Part shown: positions 44,643-56,168 of the stretch, one piece after another
Numbering within the stretch: position 1 is the first letter of the stretch
Layout of the letters: every line of letters begins with the position of its first letter
Origin: JANXQG01 sp963780045
GTDB lineage: Bacteria; Planctomycetota; Planctomycetia; Pirellulales; Thermoguttaceae
Length of the DNA stretch: 64,000 nucleotides
NCBI GenBank assembly: GCA_963780045.1
Contig: CAVZZZ010000001.1
Location: 806,001-870,000, forward strand
Direction of reading: 5' to 3'
Position numbers and translations under genes: made by a program
Notes under the pieces: generated by a model
What the model saw: only the letters and a program-made list of their open reading frames with translations
Database searches by the model: none
Told to the model about the DNA's origin: nothing

Positions 44643-47549
44643 TCACTCCCTTGCCATTTCCACGGTAACTGGTCCGATGAGACCCGAGGGATAAAGCGGC
44701 GTGGCCTTGCTGAACTTGTGGATGTTGGTTTGGGTGTATCGCTTTTCCACGGGCAGCAGGTCGTCGCCAATGAGGCGATTGGGCCAGAGGTTGACGACGG
44801 TGATTTCCAAATCATTTTCTCCGACCCGCACCGCGCGCGTTATGTCGATGCGTGCGGGCCGGGTCCAGACGACGCCCAGGTCCTCGCCGTTGAGCCGCAC
44901 GGCGGCCACTTCATGCACTTCGCCAAGGTTCAGCAACAGTTTCTCCGCCGCGGGATGCTCGGAGACGTTGAACTTGTTGCGATAGACGGCTGTGCCGGAG
45001 TAGTATTTGATGCCGGGTTCGGGCCGCTTCGTCCAGTCCACCAGCCTGTCCATGGTGATATTCTCCGGCCCACCCCACTTCGGGTCGAAAGAGACGCGCC
45101 ACGGCCCTGTAAGGCGGATGAAGCCGTCGATCCGCGGGTAGTTGGAAGCAGCGGTTCCGGAAGAGTCCGCGGGAATCGGCTTGCGGAAAACGACGAATAC
45201 GGATTGCCTCGGGTTGAACTCCAGCGGCACGATCGTGCGGCCGTTCGCTTGGCGGAAGGCGGCGGCAGGACGGATTTCGCCCGTAACAGGGTCCCAAAGC
45301 TCCGGTTGCTTGCCGCAAACGCGGAAGGCGCAGTCCACCGTCACCTTCGGGTCCCAGCAGTTGGCAACGAAGAACACATCCATGTCGTTGGCACGGCGAT
45401 GAATCCAATCCAACTGCCCGGCCCGGCTCGAGCCGCTGCACTCGAATTGGGGCGGGGCGTGCATCGCCCGCAGGGCATCCAGCGGTTGACGACCCTGCTG
45501 CGCGGGTGCCCGCGCGATCCTTCCGCTGCCCCAAAGTTTTGCAACTGCCGCGTCGAAATTCGTTTTTTGCTCCTTCGTTACGGCAAAACCCGCCATGCCG
45601 CGCGGTCGCGGCCCGACAACCGTGGCGCCCATTTTCACCAATTCGGCAATCTTATCGAGCGCCTTCGGCGCCAGGGGCGAGTCGTCCGGCAAAACGAGAA
45701 TGGAATAACTCATGCCGTCGGGCAGCACGAGGCGTCCGTCCTTTGCGCTCAGGCGATGCAAGAGCACGTCGAGGTTACAGTTGTCGTGATCGTATCCTTC
45801 CGCCGGCAAGGCGGGCCGCGTCTTCATTTGCTCCACCTGTCCGATGGCATCGCCGCCAAAGTAGAGCGCGTCGGCGACGAACAGTCCCTGCTGGAGCATA
45901 AGGGAACATCGACCCAGATAAGCGTTGAAGGCCGGCGCTTGGTTCCACCACGTCACGTTGCGGCCGTAGAGCGTGCCGGCGAAGTAGGCGAAGCCCGGCC
46001 GCGCGGAGACCGACGGGGAATGGCTCCAGTTGTGGATCACATTGAGGTTGCACCCGTCGGCAAACGCCTGATCGGCCGCATTCTTCATGTCGAAGAAGCT
46101 CTCTTCCCAAAACGGACCGACGGAAGTGAAGCTCTCGCACGCCGTGACGCGCTTGCCGTAGATGTGATTGGCGTTGGCCGCGTTCCGCAGCAGGAAGCGG
46201 CTCGGGGGCGTGGGACGATGAACGGACGGCATCCAGAACTCCGCCATGGCAACGTCCACGTTACCGCCGTTTTGCAGCCCGTCGAGCTGGCCGGTATTCG
46301 GTCCGGCGGCTTCGGAAAACGCCAGCAAGCCGTTGCGGTTGGCGAGTTCACGGAGACGGGCATAGTGGTTTCGGGCGATCAGATCGGCAATCGTTCGATA
46401 GTAGTCGCGCCGCACGCCTTGGGCGGCCTCCGGGCCGCCGACTTCGATTCCCGCCAGCGCCGGCAGCAGGGGAACGAGATCATAGCCGCGATGTTTCCGA
46501 AATTCCGCCGCGAAAAGGCTCGTCCATGTCGAGTCGCCGGCCTCCCAACTGTCGTCTTCGACTGCTAAGAGCGCTTTGCGTTCGTCGGGCGTCATTTCCG
46601 CCAACAGCCGGCCGATGGTAACATCCCAAGTCCTGTCCAATGCCGCGGCGCTCATCGCGTCAGTAAACAGGCCCCAGACGTTGCGCTTCCCAGTCGGTGC
46701 GTAAGCGAACCGCAGGACCTTCCATTTTCCCGCGGGGACCTGCCAGCGGAGGCGGTCTGGCGCGACCATCCTCGCGGTCAGGTTTACGACCTGGTCGGCG
46801 CCAATACTACTCTTGTCCGGCACGGCGAGAACGGCGATTACCTTTCCGTTGAACTTCGCGCCTTGTGTGCGGGCCGCTAAAGGCTGTTTCGTCCGCATCG
46901 GCTTCTGGCCGCCCGGACTGGGCAGCGTAGCCGGACCCAAGCTCGGCGGGACGTTCCGGTCCGGCGCCGCAAGTTCGCCGTCGAAGTCGCTTGGCCCGGT
47001 CATGCTGGTTTCGGACCAAACAAGCTTCTGCTGTCCGAATTCAGGCTCGATTGGACCCGACGTGCCCCCCAGTCCAACGCTGAGACAGAACTTGAGGTCC
47101 AATCGCCGCGCTTCCCTGATGCTGTAACGGACCAGCTCGCGCCAATGCGGCGACCACGTTGCCAATTCGCCGCCGGGGACCTTGTCGATATGGGCATTGG
47201 GATAATCGGCGGTCTTCACCTTCGCGTAAGTGTCGCCTTGCAGGACCATTTTTGCTCCAGCCTCGGGTCGGCCGCCCACGCCGCAGTCGTACAAGATCAA
47301 GCCTTCGATGCCTTTGGCGCGCATTTCTTCCAGGTCCCTGGTGATTGCCTCGCGGCTCGTATTCACGCGCAGCCAAACCCAGTAGACCCACGGCCGCGCG
47401 CCAGCGGGCGGGGAGCGGAAATCGCGCTCGATCCGCGGATCGGCGGCCAACGACGTGGCATTCGTCGCCAGCCACGATTCGCCCGCCTGGGCCGCCGTAG
47501 TCAGCGCAAATGTCGCAAAAGCAGCACGGGTTATTGTGTGCATCGTCAT
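44643..47549 (-). CDS. GH106-like glycoside hydrolase (alpha-L-rhamnosidase type)
   Basis: A 968-aa protein with a short signal peptide (TRAAFATFALTTAAQA). The catalytic region begins RPWVYWVWLRVNTSREAITR, DLEEMRAKGIEGLILYD, as in GH106, followed by WSPHWRELVRYSIREARRLD and SVGLGGTSGP. Acidic residues in AVEDDSWEAGDSTWTS and ACESFTSVGPFWEE are candidate catalytic positions. The C-terminal beta-sandwich has LNLGEVHEVAAVRLNGEDLG and VVWTRPARIDITRAVRVGEN. It is secreted, so it probably trims rhamnose-containing polysaccharides outside the cytoplasm. ATG 47549 or 47543. Confidence 0.82.
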   Translation of the reverse strand: MTMHTITRAAFATFALTTAAQAGESWLATNATSLAADPRIERDFRSPPAGARPWVYWVWLRVNTSREAITRDLEEMRAKGIEGLILYDCGVGGRPEAGAKMVLQGDTYAKVKTADYPNAHIDKVPGGELATWSPHWRELVRYSIREARRLDLKFCLSVGLGGTSGPIEPEFGQQKLVWSETSMTGPSDFDGELAAPDRNVPPSLGPATLPSPGGQKPMRTKQPLAARTQGAKFNGKVIAVLAVPDKSSIGADQVVNLTARMVAPDRLRWQVPAGKWKVLRFAYAPTGKRNVWGLFTDAMSAAALDRTWDVTIGRLLAEMTPDERKALLAVEDDSWEAGDSTWTSLFAAEFRKHRGYDLVPLLPALAGIEVGGPEAAQGVRRDYYRTIADLIARNHYARLRELANRNGLLAFSEAAGPNTGQLDGLQNGGNVDVAMAEFWMPSVHRPTPPSRFLLRNAANANHIYGKRVTACESFTSVGPFWEESFFDMKNAADQAFADGCNLNVIHNWSHSPSVSARPGFAYFAGTLYGRNVTWWNQAPAFNAYLGRCSLMLQQGLFVADALYFGGDAIGQVEQMKTRPALPAEGYDHDNCNLDVLLHRLSAKDGRLVLPDGMSYSILVLPDDSPLAPKALDKIAELVKMGATVVGPRPRGMAGFAVTKEQKTNFDAAVAKLWGSGRIARAPAQQGRQPLDALRAMHAPPQFECSGSSRAGQLDWIHRRANDMDVFFVANCWDPKVTVDCAFRVCGKQPELWDPVTGEIRPAAAFRQANGRTIVPLEFNPRQSVFVVFRKPIPADSSGTAASNYPRIDGFIRLTGPWRVSFDPKWGGPENITMDRLVDWTKRPEPGIKYYSGTAVYRNKFNVSEHPAAEKLLLNLGEVHEVAAVRLNGEDLGVVWTRPARIDITRAVRVGENDLEITVVNLWPNRLIGDDLLPVEKRYTQTNIHKFSKATPLYPSGLIGPVTVEMARE

Positions 47550-47593
47550 GCTTGGCTATGGTTTACTTTGTTCTCAACTGGAGGGCACAAGTT

Positions 47594-48595
47594 GTGTTTC
47601 CCAAAAGTTTGTTCTTCCATTACCTGCCCGTCAATGACCTCAACATTCGCTGGGGCATTTACGTGACGGGCGCCGGAACGGCGGTGATTCCGCCGGGAAC
47701 GGAGTATCCGCCGCAAGGGCATCCGGAATTGTATGACTTTCAATGGGACCGCGGGCGGACTTCGGCCGAATTCCAACTGGTTCTGATCACGGACGGCCGC
47801 GGCGTCTTCGAATCGCGCGAAACTGGTCAGACGGTGATCGAGCCCGGTTCGGTGCTCTTGATGCTTCCTGGCAAGTGGCACCGCTATCGGCCCGACCCCA
47901 AAACCGGATGGACGGAACGGTGGATCGGGTTTCACGGCGAAATCGCGCACCGTTTGCTCCGGTCGTTGGACATCACAAAGGCCTGTCTGGTCACAAGAAC
48001 CCGGCAATCAGAGCGTCTTTACGGCGGGCGCGACGGGCTGTCGGCACTTGAAGCGTTGGAAAACAGGTTCGACGAATTGCTGGAGCGAATTCATTCCCAA
48101 CCGGCGCAAAACTCGACACTGCTTTCGATGCATGCGCTGGCCCTTGTGGCGGAGGCCATCGAACACAGTTCGGCAGTCTCTCAAGCGGCGTCAAAGCCGC
48201 CGGTCCCAGAAGGCGGCGGCGTCGAAGACGATCTCGTCGTGCGTGCCCGGGAACTGATCTGGACGCACAGCCACCGGCAGTTGTCTGTGCAGCAAATCGC
48301 CCGCGAGCTTTCCGTCACGCGGCGGATGCTGGAGCGGCGGTTTCAAGCGGCGACAGGCGAATCGCCATTGCACGACATCGTGCAGTGCCGGTTCAGCCGC
48401 GCCAAGCGGCTGCTGCTGGAAACGGACCTGCCCACAAAAACCATCGCTTACTTGGCCGGTTTCGCGAGCGACGAGCAGATGCGAGTGACCTTCAACCGCC
48501 TTGCGGGGCATTCGCCCAGTACGTATCGCCAAGCGGGCCGGTCGGGCGGACGCGCTATTCGTCGCCGGGTGCGGGACAAGCGTCGGAAAACATAA
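47594..48595 (+). CDS. AraC/XylS-family transcriptional regulator
   Basis: The N-terminal cupin sensor (FFHYLPVNDLNIRWGIYVTG, VLITDGRGVFESRETGQTVI, VLLMLPGKWHRYRP) is followed by two HTH motifs: QLSVQQIARELSVTRRMLER and KTIAYLAGFASDEQMRVTFN, then AGHSPSTYRQ. The start is taken as GTG 47594 because GGAGGG lies 8-9 bases upstream; the ATG at 47558 is only 8 bases from the divergent GH106 start and has no binding site. It probably senses a sugar and controls the GH106-like gene. Confidence 0.88.
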   Translation: MFPKSLFFHYLPVNDLNIRWGIYVTGAGTAVIPPGTEYPPQGHPELYDFQWDRGRTSAEFQLVLITDGRGVFESRETGQTVIEPGSVLLMLPGKWHRYRPDPKTGWTERWIGFHGEIAHRLLRSLDITKACLVTRTRQSERLYGGRDGLSALEALENRFDELLERIHSQPAQNSTLLSMHALALVAEAIEHSSAVSQAASKPPVPEGGGVEDDLVVRARELIWTHSHRQLSVQQIARELSVTRRMLERRFQAATGESPLHDIVQCRFSRAKRLLLETDLPTKTIAYLAGFASDEQMRVTFNRLAGHSPSTYRQAGRSGGRAIRRRVRDKRRKT

Positions 48596-48845
48596 CGTTT
48601 CGATCCGCCGTCGCCGCCGCCGAGCTTGTCGCAAAATCAGGGATCATTTTGCTGGTGCAAGAGGCAGGCTTGGCATTACAATGACCTTTGTCGGATTTTG
48701 TAACGAACTGTTGTGTTCCCGAATAGGGCCGACAGTGCGCTGGCCGAATTCGTTAGTCTTGTCCTGGGATCGGGTTGGTTCAAAACTGGGAAGTGAGCCG
48801 CAATGCGATGCGCTCAACTCCGATTTGAGATGAAGGGTAATCGCC

Positions 48846-51800
48846 ATGTTGTCTCGATGCTTGACACGTGAGTACTTGTTGTCGGAATGTATGGTCCATG
48901 GGCAAACACGTTGGTTCGTTCGCATTGCCTTCGCACTGGCCGCGGCGGCGGTGCTGGCTCCGGCGTCGTCCGCGTCTGCGGCGGCGACAGTGTTTACCTG
49001 GGGCAATGTCGGCTCCGATTGGGGCGCTGCCGGCAATTGGTCGCCATTGGGTCCGCCGACTGGCGGCACGGCCGTCGCGCAATTCACCAGCCCGTCGTAC
49101 AGCTTCCAACCGACGCTCGTTTCAACCAGCCAAACGCTGGGAGGCATTTGGGACAACGGCGCCGGCACGGTGACCATCGGCGCCACTTCACCCTTCGCGC
49201 TGACGCTCTCCGGGACCACCGTCAACGGCAACGCGACAACGGGAATCGAGCTCGACAGCGGCGCAGGCGCGCTGACGATCAACTGCCCGGTCATCATGGG
49301 TTCGAACCAGTCATGGATCAACAATTCCGCGAACCCGCTCACGATGAACGGCACGCTCAACGGCGGCGGCAAAAGCATTACACTGAACACCACAGGATCG
49401 GGCTCATTGGTCGTCACCGGAAGCGTGGGTAACTTTTTTGCGGGCAACAACAACTTCGGCAATGTGATGTTCACGGGCACGGCCAACGCGGGCCAGGTTC
49501 TGTTCCTGGGCCTCAGCAGTTCGGTCACCGCTGGAACCGCCACAACTACCACGATCGGCCCGGGGGGATTGCTGAATCTCGTTTCCGGCAACACCAATAT
49601 GCCGATCTCCAATTTCGTCGTCGTCAACGGCGGGACGATACAGAACGTAAGCGCTACGACTTCGGACACGGTGGGGATTGGCTGGTCGGGAGGCCAAGCC
49701 GGGACGTTCACCCTTAATAGCGGGTTGGTCAACTTTGCCGGCGTCACCGTCAATTTCGGCCACGCCGTCGCCGGGACTCTGAACCTCAACGGCGGCACGT
49801 ACATTATCAGTACGGAACCGACGTCGGGCAGCGGCAAGTACAACTTCAACGGCGGCACGCTCCAATTGAACGGATCGATCGCGACCTTCGCGCCGGCTGC
49901 CATAGCGTTGAACGTGGGCGACGGCGGGGCGAACATCAATCTGCACGGCTTCAACACCACGATCACCCAGAAGCTCGCGGGCACAGGCAGTGGCGGACTG
50001 ACGGTTCTGTCCCCCGGCGGCGGCGGAACGCTGACGCTCACTGCGACGGAAAGCTACACCGGGCCGACGACGGTCTTGGGTGGCACGCTGCTCGTGACCA
50101 ATAGCGCGGTGGGCACTGCCGGGGTCAGCATCTTGCCGCAGAACTCCAACTTGTCCGTAAGCAACGGCAAGGTGAGCCTCGCGGGCAACCAGTCCTCGTA
50201 TACATTCAATGACCTCACCGCGGGCACCACCACGCTCAACTCCGGCGGCGTGCTTTCGGCCGATCAGACGACAAACAACACGATCAATCTCTATATGCTG
50301 GTCATGAACGGCGGCACGCTCGCCGCCACCCAGCCGCCCGCCTCGAACAATCAGCACTTTACCATTAACAATCAGATCTACGCCACGGGCGCCGCGCCTT
50401 CGCTGATTTCGGCCAGCATCGGCGACACGGGCGGCGGCTTGACCGTCGACGTGGCCCCCGGCAGCCAGTTGACGCTCTCAGGCACACTGGCGGATACCGG
50501 CCCGGCTTCGCTCAACAAGGTCGACAACGGCACGCTGGTCATTACCAGCCCGCAAAACCTTTACACCGGCAGCACGACCGTCAGCGGCGGAACGCTTACT
50601 GTCGATGCCACAGGCACGAACACCGGGGCGCTGGGCGCGACGGCCGTGAACGTCGCCAGCGGTGCGGCGTTTGTCGCGCGCGGCAATACGTCCATCGGGG
50701 CACCCCCTGGGTCCGGCGGAAGCCTGGGCGCCGCCGGCGGCGCATCATTGGACCTCCGCGACGGCCAGGTGAACACGCTGACGGTCAACGGCAATCTTTC
50801 GCTCGGCGGAGGCACTCAGGGATCGAACGTTTATCTCGAGCTTGGCACCGGATCAGCCGACTTGATGAACGTCACCGGCGCGGCGTCGCTGACCGGTACG
50901 AGCGCCGTGAACATCTCACTTGCCAATGGCGCCAGTGTCCTCGCCGGCTCGTACGACCTTATCACCGCGGCGGGCGGCGGCCTGTCGGCCGGCAATTTCA
51001 CGGTGGGCTCGAAGCCGGCGGGCTTCAATTCCTACACGCTTTCCACGCCGACACCCGGCGCGCTGGTGATAACGATTACCGGGAACGCTACCCCTGGGAC
51101 AGCTTACTGGACGGGCGCGGCGAGCACGGCCCTGGCCGACGCTGCAAACCAATGGGGAATCGGCAGCACGATCAGCACCAGCAACTGGAGTACCACTCCC
51201 GACGGTCTGACCGATCCGAAGCAGGTGCCCGGGCCGATCACCAGCGTCTATTTCACGGCCGCCAACGCGACGGGCGTGTCCGGCAGCCTGACGACGACGC
51301 TTGATACCAGCTACTCGATCAACAGCTTGACGTTTGCCGTACCCTCGACAACGTCGATCAGCAGCGTGACCATTAACACCAATGGCAGCGCCCTGGCCAT
51401 CGGTGCCGGCGGGCTGACGCTCGCAAGCACGTCCAACGCGGGCGCCACGATCAGCGGTTCGGGCAGTGTGATCGTCAACGGCAGCCAGAACTGGGCCAAC
51501 AACACCAGCCTGCCTTTGGCGGTCAACTCTCCGATCTCGGCCCAGTCGGGCGCGACGACTTTGACCTTGAACGGGACAGGCCTGGGAAGCGTCGCTCTTG
51601 GCGCCGCGATCAGCAACGGTTTGAGCGGCGGCACGCTCGCACTGGCGCTGAACAACGCCGGCACGGTGATTTTGGGAGGTTCGAGCGCAAACACGTACAG
51701 CGGCGGCACGACCATATCCGGCGGCCTGGTGCAAATGGCCGGCGTCAACGGCCTTGGCATCGGGGCCCTGACGGCGAACGCCGGCACGCTCGACCTGGCC

Positions 51801-54800
51801 GGCTTTTCGCAGGCCGTCGGCAGTTTCTCGGGCGCTGCCGGCACGATCTGGAACAACAGCGGCGCGGGGCTCGCCACGCTTTCGGCCGGCGCGGGCGGCG
51901 GCACCTACTCGGGCCTGATCGCCGACAACGACGGTGTCCATACCGGCGGGTCGGTGGCCGTGAACGTCACGAATGCCGGCGGCGAGTTGACGCTGGTCGG
52001 TCCGAACACCTACAGCGGCGGCACGATCGTCAGCGGCGGCGCGCTGAATCTCATCAACACTACGGGGATCGGCAGCGGCCGGCTGACGATGGCCGGCGGC
52101 AATCTGGACAATACCACCGGCAGCACGCTCGTTTTAGGCAATGTTCCGCAGACGTGGAGCGCCAGCTTCACCTATCTCGGCACCTCGCTGCTGAATCTCG
52201 GCACGGGGCCGGTGACCGTGACCGGACCTACGACCCTCACGGTGCAAAACAGCTCCGGCACGCTGGAGATCGACGGCAACATCACCAGTGGCACCTCCGC
52301 GCTGTCAACGGGCGGCGCGGGGACCGTCGTGCTCACCGGCAGCGATACGATTTCAATCCCTGGCGGGAACGTGGGCTCGCTGGCCGGCAACTTGATCTCG
52401 ACGGGCACCGTGAGCTTTTCGGGGGGCAATTTGACAACCCAGGCGGGGGCCACGCTCACTATTGCTTCCGGAGTGTTCAGCTCGAATCCGGGAAGTGGGG
52501 GCGTCACCGCCGTCGGCAACCTCACTTCCGCTACGACGGCCGCCGTGGTCGTTTCCGGCGGGACTTTTTCCCAGCCCAGCGGCAACCTGGCCATCGGGCA
52601 ACACGCGCCGGGCATCCTGACCATCAACAGCGGCCTGGTGAACCTAACCAACGCTTTGGAATTCGGTTTTGGCGCCGGCAACTCCTCTGGGACCGTGAGC
52701 CTCAATGGCGGGCAGCTCAACACTCCGAACTTCACCACCGGTTCGTCGCCCGCCAACATGGTCAACTTCAACGGCGGACTGCTGCAATTGACCGCCAGCA
52801 GCGCCAACCTGTTCACGCCGACCGCCGATTACACCCTGAATGTCGGCGACGGCGGCATGTTCATCGACCTCAACGGGCACAGCACCACGATCAGCAACGC
52901 CCTGAACGCCAGCGGCAGCGGCGGTTTGACCGTTTACGCGACATCGCCCGGCACGCTGACGCTTTCGGGCTTCAACACGTATACCGGACCGACGCAGATT
53001 AACGGCGGCACCGTGGCCATTACCGGCGCCGGCAACCTGGGCAATGGCGGCCCCTTGACGGTGAACGGCGGTCAGATTGATCTGGGCGGCACATCGCAGG
53101 CCGTCGGCGCGGTAAGTATCACCGCTGCCGCGCCGGCGGGCAATACGATCCAAAACGGCAATCTCTCCGGCACGTCGTACGCCGTCAGCAACAGTTCCGG
53201 CAACGCGATCATTGCTGCTGCCTTGCAGGACGGCTCCAGCGGTTCGTCCGCGTTCACGATGTCCGGCGGCGGCACGGCAACATTGACCGCGGGCAACAAC
53301 TTCACCGGCCCCACGAACGTCAATGCGGGCACGGTAGTTCTGGATAACTCCAACAACAACGGCGCCTCGCTGGGCAATACGAACGTGAGCGTTTCCGGCG
53401 GCGCGACGTTGATCGCCCGCGGCAATACGAGCATCGGCACGGGCAATCTGAGCGTTGCCGGCGGCGGGAGCCTCGACCTCCGCGACAATCTAGTGAACAA
53501 CTTGACCGCTTTCAATGTCAACGGCAGCCTCTCCCTGGGCAGCGGGACCCAAGGGTCAAACCTCTATTTCGAGTTGGGGACGTCTAACAACGATCAACTG
53601 ATCGTCACCGGCGGCGCTGCCCTTGCGGGAACGAGCACCATCAATCTCTCGGCCGTGGCGGGCAGCAGCCCGTCCATCGGGCAGTACACGTTGATCGAAG
53701 CCACCGGCGGCCTGAGCGCGGCCAATTTCGGCCTGAACATCGGTTCGTCGCTGAAAGGTTTCGACACGTACTCTCTTGCCGCGACGACGCCCACCGACCT
53801 CATCCTGACCGTTTCCGGAAACACCACGCCGTCCACCGCCTATTGGACCGGCAAGGCCAGCGCCGCGCTTAACGATTCGGCCAACCAGTGGAGCATAGGC
53901 AATTCCATCCACACCAGCAACTGGAGCACCACGCCCGACGGCTTGACCGACGCCTTGCAGGTGCCCGGCAACGTCACCGACGTCTACTTCACCGCCGCCA
54001 ACGCGACGGGCGTCTCCGGCAGCTTGACGACCACGTTGGACAACCCTTATTCGGTCGCCGGGCTGTTCTTTGCGGTGTCGTCCGGCTCGATCACGAGCGT
54101 TACGGTCAACACCGGCAGCTACGCGCTGACCCTCGGCGGCGACGGCCTGACGCTGGCTACATCCAATGCGAGCGGGACGATCACCGGCTCCAGCGCGCTG
54201 GCGCTTAACGGCAATCAGAATTGGGCCAACAACTCCAACAACCAGACACTGACCGTGACACTGCCCATTGCACCGGCGTCCGGGTTTACCACGCTTTCGC
54301 TGGACGGCACGGGAACCGGCGGCGTGGTCCTCAGCGGCGTGATCGGCAACGGCCCCGGCACGTTGAGCCTGTCCTTCGCGCAATCGGGCACGACTCTGCT
54401 GGGCGGAAGCGTTGCCAACAGCTACAGCGGCGGCACGACGATTTCGGCCGGCACCGTAAAACTTGGCGGGCAAGGCGCGCTGGGCAACACCGCCGCGCCG
54501 TTGAATATCAACGGCGGCGTGTTGGACCTCAATGGCTTTTCGCCGACCGTCGGCTACATCCAAGGAAGCGGCGGAACGGTGCTGAACAATAGCGGATCGG
54601 CGCAGCCACCTTGACCATCGGGCAGGGCAACACCGGCGGCGGCAACTTCGGCGGCACGATCGCCGACAACGACGGGGTCCATCCCGGCGGCTCTGTCGCC
54701 TTGCAGATCATCGGCACCGGCGAGTGGACGCTTTCAGGCACCAATACCTACAGCGGCGGCACGATCCTCGGCGGCGCCACGACGCTCAACCTCGTAAACA

Positions 54801-56027
54801 GTTCCGCCATCGGCACGGGTCAGTTGACAATAAACGGCGGCAGCCTGGACAACAACAGCGGCAACCCTGTCGTGCTGGGCAACATTCCGCAGACCTGGAA
54901 CGGCAGCAGCATCGGCTACTTCGGCGGCTCACTGCTCAACCTGGGCAGGGGACCGGTGACGGTCAATGTCCCGACTACTCTCAACGTCGTGCAAAGCTCC
55001 GGCACGCTGGAAATCGACGGCAACATTACCAGCGGCACCTCCGCGGTTTCCACCGCCGGTCCGGGGACGGTGGTACTCGCCGGCAGCAGCAACATCTCGG
55101 CGGTCAACGGCGCGAACGTGGCCTCGTTCGCCGCCGCCAACACAATTTCGACCGGATCGTTGACTCTCACGGGCGGCAACTTCACCCTGCAGCCCAGCGC
55201 GACCTTCACGGTTGCCGGCGGCCTGGTCAGCGAGTCGGCGGCGGCAGGCGGCGTGGGCACGGTCATCGGCAACGGCGCGGGCGGCACGGCCTACATGGTC
55301 GTCTCCGGCGGCACGTTCCAGCAAGGCCCCAACGGCTTGCTTTACGCCGGCCAGCACAGCTTGGGCGTGCTGACGATCCAGGGCAACGGCATTGTCGCCT
55401 TGGGCGCGGCGCCGCTGGCTTTTTCCTACAACGGCGGCATCCAGGGCACCCTCGATTTGAACGGCGGCACGCTGCAATCTTCGGGCTTTGTCAGTCAAAG
55501 TAACGTCGGCGGCCAGACGCTGAACTTCAACGGCGGCGTGCTTGAATTGACCGCCAGCAGCACGAACCTCTTCGGCACCTCGCAGGCCGATTTCACGTCC
55601 AACATCCAAAACGGCATGATCGTCAACCTCAACGGCTTCAGCTCGACGATCAACGACGCCCTGATCGGATCGGGCAGCGGCGGCCTGACGGTGACGTCCG
55701 CCGCCGGCGGATCGCTCACCCTGACGGGCACCAACACCTATGTTGGCGGGACCTACGTCGAGGGCAACGGCACATTGATCGTGACGAATCCGGCATCGAT
55801 CGACGGCAACAACCTTGGGACGACGGGCCTCTTCGTCGGCAATGACCTCTCGGCGTTCGGCGGATTGGTTGCGGCAGGCGCGGGCTCCGTGGCCGGCCAA
55901 ACAGCGGCCGCGCCCGTTCCGGAACCCGGCACGCTGGCCATATTGGCCGCCGCCGGCACTTTCCTGGTTCTCTTGCGGAGCAAGAAAAAAAGGCGCTGCC
56001 CGCGGTGGCGCCGGGAAAGTCCAGTGA
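48846..56027 (+). CDS. Giant autotransporter-strand-repeat PEP-CTERM protein (two frameshifts)
   Basis: About 2390 aa. ATG 48846 has AAGGG at good spacing; ATG 48891 would give a shorter signal peptide (WFVRIAFALAAAAVLAP ASSASA). The body is Gly/Asn/Thr/Ser-rich beta-helix sequence with dozens of variants of NTYSGGTTISGG and GTLTLTG, as in autotransporter-associated beta-strand repeats. A large module (TAYWTG, NQWGIGS, STTPDGLTDPKQVPG, VYFTAANATGVSGSLTT) occurs twice, near 51100 and 53840. The frame shifts near 54605; the second part ends with AAPVPEPGTLAILAAAGTFL and a basic tail, the PEP-CTERM sorting signal. A second shift in the A-run at about 55984 probably sets the true stop at 56027. 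Exported surface or matrix protein. Confidence 0.85.
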
Positions 56028-56168
56028 TAAATACGAACTGGAACCGCACGTTTGACTTTCGATATTCGACATTTTCTCAACCGGCTGTCGCGGCAGGGCT
56101 TTCCCGAGCTTGGACCCGCCGCGGCAGCCGGTCTCGCATTTGCCCGTCTCGCGTTGCGGAGTCAGGGA

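Noticed and set aside
48846..56027. Regularly spaced similar words that could suggest a CRISPR-like array
   Set aside because: Spacing is irregular, the words are codon-level variants of NTYSGGT and similar motifs, and the frame is open throughout.
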